NCBI GenBank assembly: GCA_035528275.1
Contig: DATKYV010000030.1
Location: 1-15,066 of the forward strand
Direction: 5' to 3'
Source: DATKYV01 sp035528275
Lineage (GTDB): Bacteria > Acidobacteriota > Terriglobia > UBA7540
Length of the DNA stretch: 15,066 bases
The notes beneath the pieces were generated by a model that was not told where the DNA came from, made no database searches, and saw nothing but the letters and a program-made list of their open reading frames with translations. This document shows positions 1-5,033 of this stretch, piece after piece; the first letter of the stretch is position 1, and each line of letters begins with the position of its first letter. Both the position numbers and the translations under genes were made by a program.

Positions 1-85
1 CATAGCGAGATTCTTCCGAGCGGCGAATCTCATCTTGAAGTCCCAGAACGATCGTGTCGGCATCGGCAATCCTGAGTGGTCTCAT
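1..85 (-). CDS. Probable IS630-like transposase, N-terminus only (cut by window edge)
   Basis: On the minus strand an open frame starts at ATG 85 and runs off the left edge. The first residues read MRPLRIADADTIVLGLQDE, followed by IRRSEESRY. This style of N-terminus (MRPxRIADAD, then a charged helix with RSEE-RY) is what I remember from winged-helix transposases and related HTH proteins of the IS630/Tc1 type. Only 28 residues are present, so the assignment comes from family memory and no catalytic DDE residue can be seen. A GGAGG lies only one base before this ATG. An in-frame ATG six codons upstream (at 103) is an alternative start. If this is an IS, its end should fall between 85 and about 130, close to the stop of the SprT-like gene. 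Confidence 0.5.
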   Translation of the reverse strand, partial: MRPLRIADADTIVLGLQDEIRRSEESRY

Positions 86-124
86 GCCTCCATGAAACCA
101 CATTTCTTAAATATGCGCAATTAC

Positions 125-796
125 TTATGACGCTGTGTTTAGCTGCCCCCTCCTCTCAGCCCTTTCCTCGACCTGCAAAAGCGTCCACAGCAGGTGTGTC
201 CTTTCCATCTCACGGCCCCGGCGCTGGCCATAGCGATGCCATGCCCGCAGCCTTGTGGCAAGGTGGCCGTCAACACCGTGCCTCGATCGAAGGTCGGCCA
301 GGACTTTCGCGCTCCACGGCTCGTCAGGTCTGTCCCATCCCCGATCGCGTGATTCTACCAGCGCCTCCGCGATCGTTGGAGCAAGCTCAAATCCGTCAAG
401 CCTGAACTGAAGCTTGGCTTTTAGGTCAGCGGAGGCGATGCGAATAAGCCTACGCATCTCGCTCTGCCAGAGTGGCCCATGACCGTCATCGGGTGTGGCG
501 GCGTGAGCCATTTCGTGAAGGAGCGTGGCGTGGATCTCGCGGTCATCCAGCGCCGCATGTGGGTCGATTTCGATTCGACGTTCGTCGATATGGCAAATGC
601 CCAACTCGTGCGGGGTTAGGATAGAGGCAATCACGGTATAGCGTGGAAGTTTGCCACCCCAAAATTTGACATTGTAGCGGTCGAACAGGCGCTGGAGGCG
701 CTTATGTGTCCAGAGGGTTGTCACGCAGCTTGTCTCCTGCATAGAGGCTGGCGTCTTTTGCGCTGTCCGAATCCAGAGTAGACGCCTACGGGCCAT
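125..796 (-). CDS. SprT-like zinc metalloprotease domain protein
   Basis: The 223-residue protein carries a clear SprT-like domain. TPHELGICHI at 61-70 is followed by the zinc-binding HExxH motif as HEMAH (94-98) and a third likely ligand in DGHGPLW (His106). The family includes SprT and the eukaryotic Spartan proteases, which act on DNA-protein crosslinks. What it cuts here is unknown. The last 110 residues, with basic and Trp/Arg-rich stretches, have no assignment I recognise. It is the last complete gene of the leftward run, 89 bases after the CxxC/HTH gene, with no strong ribosome site at ATG 796. The ATG of MQETS (residue 19) is a possible alternative start. SprT-like genes are common cargo in phages and integrative elements. 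The extreme C-terminus (LNTAS) ends close to the putative transposase and could be altered by that insertion. Confidence 0.85.
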   Translation of the reverse strand: MARRRLLWIRTAQKTPASMQETSCVTTLWTHKRLQRLFDRYNVKFWGGKLPRYTVIASILTPHELGICHIDERRIEIDPHAALDDREIHATLLHEMAHAATPDDGHGPLWQSEMRRLIRIASADLKAKLQFRLDGFELAPTIAEALVESRDRGWDRPDEPWSAKVLADLRSRHGVDGHLATRLRAWHRYGQRRGREMERTHLLWTLLQVEERAERRGQLNTAS

Positions 797-885
797 TCAA
801 CACGAACAGATCGCCGCATGCCGGAGCCGTCTCATGTGACCGTTGATGTCGCCCACAACGGTGATTACCGACGGCCTTCTCTATT

Positions 886-1323
886 TCAAGTCGAAGTTGG
901 AGCAGAAGAGCCGTCTGGCTTGGGATCCGCGGGGGTATCGGTGTCGTAAACCACTTTGATTATTACCTCCCGCGACTGCGGCCCTTCCATCTGCATCTTC
1001 ACCGCATCCTGCACCCATTCGCGCTGTTCGCGGAGCGCCACCAGGACGGGGCGCCAGTCGCCCGCCGCCTCGCACCGTCGGACGACGTTCTCGATCCGGT
1101 CGAAAAGCGAGTTAAAGATGTCGCGCAGGCTCCGCGCCTGGAGGATCTGCTCGCCCTCCTTGGCCTTTCGCAGCAGCTTCGGCAGGTGGTACCGCTTATG
1201 TCGTATCATCGCCTGGGGCGAGACCTTTTGCCTCCGTGCCACGGCGCAGGCCTCCTCGCCAAACACCAGCCGACGGTTGATCTCGGCCAGGTCCGACCGC
1301 TTACAGATCTGGCACGCTCTCAT
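886..1323 (-). CDS. Phage-type CxxC/helix-turn-helix protein, possible small-terminase-like
   Basis: This 145-residue protein begins MRACQICKRSDLAEINRRL. It has Cys4-x2-Cys7, then an HTH-like stretch (EEACAVARRQKVSPQAMIRH) and a histidine pair in RHKRYHLP. The pattern CxxC - helix - HTH - HKxxHLP is familiar from small phage and prophage proteins, often encoded near terminase genes. The cysteines and histidines may form a zinc site that supports DNA binding. The C-terminal half has a helix with many Arg/Glu residues (about 55-110) and an acidic/Pro-rich tail. The start is well supported by TAGGAGGG eight bases before the ATG. A small-terminase role is inference only, because no large terminase is in the window. 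It could equally be a regulator. Confidence 0.7.
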   Translation of the reverse strand: MRACQICKRSDLAEINRRLVFGEEACAVARRQKVSPQAMIRHKRYHLPKLLRKAKEGEQILQARSLRDIFNSLFDRIENVVRRCEAAGDWRPVLVALREQREWVQDAVKMQMEGPQSREVIIKVVYDTDTPADPKPDGSSAPTST

Positions 1324-1371
1324 GACGATTCCCTCCTAAAATCTTTCCACATGCGGCGCATCCCCCGATGT

Positions 1372-1470
1372 TTATCCGGACCGAGTGCGGGCCAGCCGCG
1401 CGAGCTTGTTCCTGGTGGTCTCCGACAGCGAACCCGCGACTCGGGCAAGCGGAATCTTGATCGCGGGCAT
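1372..1470 (-). CDS. Small basic protein, 32 residues, unknown function
   Basis: A short minus-strand frame starts at ATG 1470, two bases after the stop of the upstream gene, and ends at TAA 1372. The product begins MPAIKIPLARVAGSLSETTR and ends with an Arg/Lys-rich helix-like stretch. A GGAGG lies at a suitable distance (CCCGGAGGCATGTGACC before the ATG), overlapping the end of the upstream gene, which suggests translational coupling. The next gene begins 48 bases downstream with its own strong ribosome site. No known family is recognised. The repeated Arg/Lys/Leu pattern suits a small nucleic-acid-binding or regulatory peptide, but that is a guess. Confidence 0.5.
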   Translation of the reverse strand: MPAIKIPLARVAGSLSETTRNKLARLARTRSG

Positions 1471-1472
1471 GG

Positions 1473-1697
1473 TCACATGCCTCCGGGTTGGACCAGAACG
1501 GCGCGCTGGCGCCGCTCGGCTGAAAGACGCGGCGCTTTTTTAGGAGGCGCACCGGGATACCTCATGCCCTTCGTGCTGTCGTGACTGGCGGCACGTGCGC
1601 TTGAACATAGTGCGCCGCGTACTCGCTGCTGGGCATCTCCGTCTTGCACGCCGGCAAGCTCCCGTTCCAGCTCTGTGACTTCCTCAAAGACGTTCAT
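1473..1697 (-). CDS. Small hypothetical protein, 74 residues (possibly frameshifted)
   Basis: ATG 1697 has an excellent ribosome site (GGAGGAG, six bases upstream), so translation almost surely starts here. The first 20 residues (MNVFEEVTELERELAGVQDG) look like a natural amphipathic helix. The middle (about 25-45, rich in Ser/Ala/Arg) looks less protein-like. Another frame at the same place reads MPSSEYAAHYVQAHVPPV and stops at a TGA that overlaps an ATG (ATGA) back in the first frame. That ATG is preceded by GAAGG. Three readings are possible: one 74-residue protein, a frameshifted gene joining the first helix to the SSEYAAHYV frame, or two small overlapping genes. No family is recognised. 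Confidence 0.5.
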   Translation of the reverse strand: MNVFEEVTELERELAGVQDGDAQQRVRGALCSSARAASHDSTKGMRYPGAPPKKAPRLSAERRQRAVLVQPGGM

Positions 1698-1735
1698 GCG
1701 CTACTCCTCCTCTGGATTTTCTTGCGTGGCACTCA

Positions 1736-1954
1736 CTACCTTTCCTCGGACAGTCGCAAGGCGCTCCACGCAGCGCGCAGCTTACCCACGCGGAGCGCCT
1801 TGAGCACGTCCCGCGCGCCCTCATCACCCGCCTTAGCGGCCTTGATGACGCACTCGGCGAGTTCCTGGTCCGTAGAGCGAGTGTCCAGCGCCGCCGTCGG
1901 CCGGGTGCTTATCTTTTCAATGGCCTTCACAACTTCCTCAGAATTGATATCCAT
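1736..1954 (-). CDS. Small hypothetical protein, 72 residues
   Basis: The product begins MDINSEEVVKAIEKISTR and is predicted to be almost all helical, with acidic residues in the first half and a basic C-terminal third (LRVGKLRAAWSALRLSEER). Start ATG 1954 has a weak AGGG nearby. It lies between two other small leftward genes with gaps of about 38 bases on each side, which fits one transcript. No family is recognised. The charge pattern would suit a small adaptor or DNA-binding accessory factor of the element, but nothing proves it. Confidence 0.5.
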   Translation of the reverse strand: MDINSEEVVKAIEKISTRPTAALDTRSTDQELAECVIKAAKAGDEGARDVLKALRVGKLRAAWSALRLSEER

Positions 1955-1991
1955 CGTACCCTGCTAGGTCTTACCACTCGGCTCAAAACCG

Positions 1992-2192
1992 TCATTCCTC
2001 AAACAGTTTTATCCCCTGAGTTGCCACCCAGTCCGAAAACTCCTCGAACAGCTCATCGGTCGGCTCATCGTTGAGCCGCCGGGAAACGTTGCGCGCGAAG
2101 AACAAAGTCTCGTCCATCGTCAGTCCGGCGGGAATCGTCAGGACACTGCGCCGGCCATCAAAGTAGATCGATAGGCCCCGCTCGTATGTCAC
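1992..2192 (-). CDS. Small hypothetical protein, 66 residues
   Basis: It starts at GTG 2192, whose bases overlap the TGA stop of the 37-residue gene upstream (GTGA). The stretch GGGGGTT before it can serve as ribosome site. The protein begins MTYERGLSIYFDGRRSVLTI, two beta-like segments, then a helical acidic part (NDEPTDELFEEFSDWVA) and ends KLFEE. It looks like a compact soluble protein. Family unknown. The overlap with its neighbour supports it as a real operon member. Confidence 0.6.
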   Translation of the reverse strand: MTYERGLSIYFDGRRSVLTIPAGLTMDETLFFARNVSRRLNDEPTDELFEEFSDWVATQGIKLFEE

Positions 2193-2302
2193 GTCAACCC
2201 CCGGATCGAAAATTGGGAAGACCTAGGCGGCGGTGAGACCCGCAGGGCAGAGGCCACCGCCAGGCCAGGTGGCGAGTCCGGCTTTTCGGTCCACAAGCTC
2301 AT
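2189..2302 (-). CDS. Small protein, 37 residues, overlapping both neighbours by 4 bases
   Basis: This frame is too short for routine gene calling but fits its place exactly. Its ATG (2302) overlaps the TGA of the helicase gene as ATGA, and its own TGA (2189) overlaps the GTG start of the next gene as GTGA. It fills what would otherwise be a 106-base gap. The product begins MSLWTEKPDSPPGLAVASAL and ends with Arg/Ser/Pro-rich residues. No family is recognised. The double overlap is the main argument that it is translated by coupling. Confidence 0.55.
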   Translation of the reverse strand: MSLWTEKPDSPPGLAVASALRVSPPPRSSQFSIRGLT

Positions 2303-3444
2303 ATCTCGGTCCCCGCGTATAGGTTGCCTTGGGCGTTTTTGCGCGCTTCCTCCCGCGCGACGAGATCGTTAATGCGCGACTGGATCGCCACGTGGCTCAG
2401 CCGACCGTTGAGCTCATGCGCGATCGCTCGCGAGGATTTCCCGTCCTGATGGAGCTTCCAGATTTGCTCGTTCAACACATCGTCGGGGTCGGCGGCGACG
2501 CGCAGCAGTTGCCCGCCGTGCCCGGCGGGCTGGAGCTGCAGGCAGAAGTCCGGCGGCGCGTCGAAGCGCGCCTCGACATGGATACGACGCAGCCCGTTGG
2601 AGAGCCGCTTCATGCTGAAGATCGCGTCGGGCGCCGCGGTGAGCATCGTGGAGCCAAAAGATTCGGTCTCGCCCGTCTCCCCTTGACCCTTGCGCGCGTG
2701 GTGAACGGCGATGACCGTGATACCCGGAATTTGAGCTTGAAGCCATTCGACCCATGCGTTGACTGCCTCGGCGACCTCCTGGTCCTTTAGGTTGAGGCCT
2801 AGCCCGACGAGCGTGCGAATCTCGGCGATGCAGAGGACCCGGATGTTGTGTTTGACGAGTTGGTCGGTGAATTCCTGCGAGCGGAAATTGCCGACGTCGG
2901 CCAGCTCGCGTGCGAAGGCCCGCGCGAGGCGCAGGTCGTTCTTCGTCATGATGAAGAGATTCTCCGCCGCGAGCGCACTCTCAGGGTAGCCGTTCATCAT
3001 CTGGGTCGTGCGGCACCGCGTCTCCGCGTCCGACTGCGCGAAATCAACGTAGGCGACGCGAACTGCTTCGCTGACTTGAAAAGCGCCCCAAACCGGCAGC
3101 TTCGAGGCGACCTCGTAGGAAAGCTCGTGAACGCTGAGAGACTTGCCTACCTTTGGGCGTCCGATCAGGATGATGTAGCTGCTACCCGGCACCAGGCCGC
3201 GCACCACGTAGAGAACGTCGTTATCCGTTTTCCGGTTGAGGAGGTCCATCACCGACACCAGCTTCAGCGGGCGAACCTCCTTGATCTGCGGCTTGGACTC
3301 TTCCCATCTTCTCGCCAAGCTCTTGAAGATCGTGTTTTCAAGCTCTCTCTCGTCGAGGGGCGGCTCGCACCGTTCGAGGTTGACGGCGCGCAGCGCGGCC
3401 TTCGTGGCGTTAAGGCCCGCAAGCGAAATGAGCTTGCACCCCAC
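2299..3444 (-). CDS. RepA/AAA-type replicative helicase part of a frameshifted primase-helicase
   Basis: The frame encodes a RecA-fold ATPase of the RepA/AAA_25 type found in phage and plasmid replication proteins. In the 381-residue reading from GTG 3444, residues 1-50 are the end of a primase C-terminal (PriCT) helical domain (NLERCEPPLDERELENTIF). Walker A is GRPKVGKS (95-102), VIAVHHARKG (244-253) is the sensor-like HH motif, and the last 60 residues resemble a winged helix. Conserved sequence continues upstream of the GTG in the same frame back to about 3522 (EGTRNSTLFAVGCKL), so 3444 is not a real start. The N-terminal primase lies in another frame (3264-3965). The Walker B position reads VLCIAEIRTL (203-212), with Ala207 where family members usually have Asp. 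Together these suggest a damaged gene, unless the frameshift is a sequencing error. Confidence 0.8.
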   Translation of the reverse strand: MGCKLISLAGLNATKAALRAVNLERCEPPLDERELENTIFKSLARRWEESKPQIKEVRPLKLVSVMDLLNRKTDNDVLYVVRGLVPGSSYIILIGRPKVGKSLSVHELSYEVASKLPVWGAFQVSEAVRVAYVDFAQSDAETRCRTTQMMNGYPESALAAENLFIMTKNDLRLARAFARELADVGNFRSQEFTDQLVKHNIRVLCIAEIRTLVGLGLNLKDQEVAEAVNAWVEWLQAQIPGITVIAVHHARKGQGETGETESFGSTMLTAAPDAIFSMKRLSNGLRRIHVEARFDAPPDFCLQLQPAGHGGQLLRVAADPDDVLNEQIWKLHQDGKSSRAIAHELNGRLSHVAIQSRINDLVAREEARKNAQGNLYAGTEI

Positions 3445-3965
3445 CGCGAAAAGAGTTGAATTGCGGGTGCCCTCGCGAAATTTGGCGCTCGTCGTTTGAA
3501 GAACCTTTGTCTTAGGGGCGCGTCAGGTTCGGCAACGGGCGTCAGGTCAACGTCGTCGAGCCGTTCGGCGCTCTCGACGAACTCAATGCTCGCCAAAAAT
3601 TCATCGAGGTTAAGCGCGCCCTTCTTGCCTACCGCGTAGCGCGTCGTCTTGTCGCCCGCGAAGTAGGGCAGGTTGATCCAGTTGCCGAGGTTCTTCTCGG
3701 TGATCTTGTCCTGCTTGGGAAAGATCTCCGCGTTCGGGAAGCCCAGGGCCGCAGCAATTTCGCTTAGCTTTTTGCGCACCACCGAGGCCGGAAGGCCCGG
3801 TTCGCTGAAGAAGAAATAGACGTGCGCGCCGCCCGACTTCGATCGACAAGCGACCGCCGGCAGGTGTCGGCGCTTAAGCTCGGCGTCCAGAGCGGCGTGA
3901 TCGATCGTATCGATGTCAACGTCGATCGCGGCGAACCGGCAGGTGCCGTCCTCGCGAACGGGCAC
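3264..3965 (-). CDS. AEP-type DNA primase domain, 5' part of the frameshifted primase-helicase
   Basis: The archaeo-eukaryotic primase (AEP, prim-pol/TOTE-like) core is visible in order: AIDVDID (13-19) with the two metal-binding Asp residues; RSKSGGAHVYFFF (41-53), with the catalytic His48; and AEIFPKQ followed by GNWINLPYF (94-102). It makes primers for the replication of the element. From about residue 150 on (PDAPL) the frame turns into low-complexity Arg/Ser-rich sequence, while the helicase frame takes over with sensible protein, so only about 3515-3965 is meaningful. Homologous-looking sequence also extends upstream of GTG 3965 (HYALRLAGKLGLGIV, to about 4014) without an ATG, GTG or TTG start, so the true start is unclear and the N-terminus may also be damaged. 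It lies just below the 40-residue membrane protein gene. Confidence 0.75.
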   Translation of the reverse strand: MPVREDGTCRFAAIDVDIDTIDHAALDAELKRRHLPAVACRSKSGGAHVYFFFSEPGLPASVVRKKLSEIAAALGFPNAEIFPKQDKITEKNLGNWINLPYFAGDKTTRYAVGKKGALNLDEFLASIEFVESAERLDDVDLTPVAEPDAPLRQRFFKRRAPNFARAPAIQLFSRWGASSFRLRALTPRRPRCAPSTSNGASRPSTRESLKTRSSRAWREDGKSPSRRSRRFAR

Positions 3966-4027
3966 GATGCCGAGTCCCAGCTTGCCTGCGAGGCGAAGGG
4001 CGTAGTGATTCGGGGTTGGGGGCCGAT

Positions 4028-4150
4028 TTAATGGTTTTGGCCCCCTCGCTTCGCGTCCCAGAGGCCATAGGAGAGTAGGCTGCCCAAAAACAGCGTTGAG
4101 AAGATGCCTAGCCGCGGGTCTTGCCCTTTTCGTTCAGGTTGTTTCGCCAC
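4028..4150 (-). CDS. Small single-pass membrane protein, 40 residues
   Basis: Starting at GTG 4150, four bases after the stop of the AlpA-like gene, this frame encodes MAKQPERKGQDPR, then a hydrophobic segment LGIFSTLFLGSLLSYGLW (14-31), and a basic tail DAKRGGQNH. The layout (charged N-terminus, one membrane span of about 18 residues, basic end) is typical of a real small membrane protein. AGAGTGA upstream is a modest ribosome site, and the spacing suggests coupling to the AlpA-like gene. No family is recognised. In elements and phages such proteins include superinfection exclusion or lysis factors, but no specific role can be assigned. Confidence 0.65.
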   Translation of the reverse strand: MAKQPERKGQDPRLGIFSTLFLGSLLSYGLWDAKRGGQNH

Positions 4151-4154
4151 GTTG

Positions 4155-4397
4155 TCACTCTTTTGATTCTGAACCTCGACCGGTGAGGTAACTTTCCATG
4201 AACTTGATGAGGTCGATTTTGCGATAATAGCATCTGCCCCCGCGCTTCTTACCGGGTTTGCGCAGCGCGACGAAGGGCAGCGGATAGCGATGGTGAAAGC
4301 GCCACTGCGCGAGCGTCGCGGGCTCGACGCCCAGGAACGCGGCGGCGGCCTTGGCCGGTAGGAAACCGTCGTGTTCTCGAATCGCGCGTGCGGTCAT
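4155..4397 (-). CDS. AlpA/excisionase-like MerR-fold HTH protein
   Basis: The 80-residue product has an HTH_17-type winged helix: GFLPAKAAAAFLGVEPATLA forms the two HTH helices (11-30), then QWRFHHRYPLPFVALRKPG and the wing RCYYRKIDLIKFMESYLTGRG. This is the usual fold and size of AlpA regulators and recombination directionality factors, which bind DNA next to att sites or at the integrase promoter and favour excision. The start ATG has AAAGG seven bases upstream, overlapped by a TTTACC/GGTAAA inverted pair that may be its own control site. It lies downstream of the integrase operon and just upstream of the membrane protein gene. Confidence 0.85.
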   Translation of the reverse strand: MTARAIREHDGFLPAKAAAAFLGVEPATLAQWRFHHRYPLPFVALRKPGKKRGGRCYYRKIDLIKFMESYLTGRGSESKE

Positions 4398-4400
4398 GGC

Positions 4401-4424
4401 TTTACCTTTCTACGCGAGGGTAAA
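4401..4424. promoter_or_regulatory. Inverted repeat TTTACC-N12-GGTAAA upstream of the AlpA-like gene
   Basis: TTTACC at 4401-4406 and GGTAAA at 4419-4424 face each other over 12 bases, just before the AlpA-like start, and one arm overlaps its ribosome site. The same hexamers recur upstream of the integrase (6306-6337). A protein bound here could block translation or transcription of the AlpA-like gene, for example AlpA itself or a phage-type repressor. The hexamer is short, so chance cannot be excluded without a whole-element comparison. Confidence 0.4.
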
Positions 4425-4469
4425 TTATCCTATTCGGCTGTTCAGGGGATTTGTGCGTGAACAAGAACT

Positions 4470-5033
4470 TTAGGAGGGAATTCGTCGGCGAGCATCCCGG
4501 AAGATGGTCACACGACTAACGCGAAGGATCTTGGCCAGCATCGCGTGAAGCCGCGAGTCTGGGTACGCGCGCCGATTGGGAAAGTAGTCGCGCAGCGCCC
4601 CGAGCGCGTACGGGACGAAGCGCGCGCGCCACTCGCGAACCTCATTAATGCCCGCGCGCCCGGAGAACAGCCGGTTCGAACCGCCGCCCTCACGGTGGAT
4701 TCGGCGCGCCCGGTCTGGGGGAGGGGGATCACCGACGAAGAACGCGCGCCACAGCTCTCGCATCATGCGTGGGCTATTCAGCGCGACGCGGCGCGGATTG
4801 CGGACGTCGGCGAGGCGCACAAGCCGATAGCGCACGTCCTTCACAACCTCGGGTTTATACTTACGAGCGCGGAGTGACCCGATGCGCACCTCCTCCGTAA
4901 GCTCTGGATCGTGAGCGTTGAGGATTTTCACAAACCGGTAGATTACCTGTGCTGTCCAGCCGAGCGGGTCTTGTAGCCTGCGGGGCTTCCTCACGCCGCC
5001 GATCGTGTTCTTCAGTCTGCGCGGTTTTCTCAC
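4470..5033 (-). CDS. Basic hypothetical protein translationally coupled to the integrase
   Basis: It starts at GTG 5033, inside the stop of the integrase (GTGA, 4-base overlap), so its translation should depend on the integrase. The 187-residue product is strongly basic. The N-terminus repeats RKPRRL (residues 2-7 and 15-20). The C-terminal 30 residues (LHAMLAKILRVSRVTIFRDA) look like a helix-turn-helix. The middle has Pro/Arg-rich linkers and a segment with WRARFVPYALGALRDYF. No known family is recognised. A DNA-binding helper for recombination or replication is plausible from position, charge and the HTH-like end, but this is inference. Confidence 0.65.
   Translation of the reverse strand: MRKPRRLKNTIGGVRKPRRLQDPLGWTAQVIYRFVKILNAHDPELTEEVRIGSLRARKYKPEVVKDVRYRLVRLADVRNPRRVALNSPRMMRELWRAFFVGDPPPPDRARRIHREGGGSNRLFSGRAGINEVREWRARFVPYALGALRDYFPNRRAYPDSRLHAMLAKILRVSRVTIFRDARRRIPS

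Noticed and set aside
76..405. 109-residue plus-strand frame at the left edge
   Set aside because: Antisense to the SprT-like gene, Pro/Ser/Arg-rich, no ribosome site.
2848..3459. 203-residue open frame on the plus strand
   Set aside because: Antisense to the helicase, whose Walker A and HH motifs are clear.
4673..4682. GGTTCGAACC, as in a tRNA T-loop, suggesting a second att copy
   Set aside because: It is only a 10-base palindrome inside a coding gene. The flanking bases do not match the acceptor or T-stem of tRNA-Ala.
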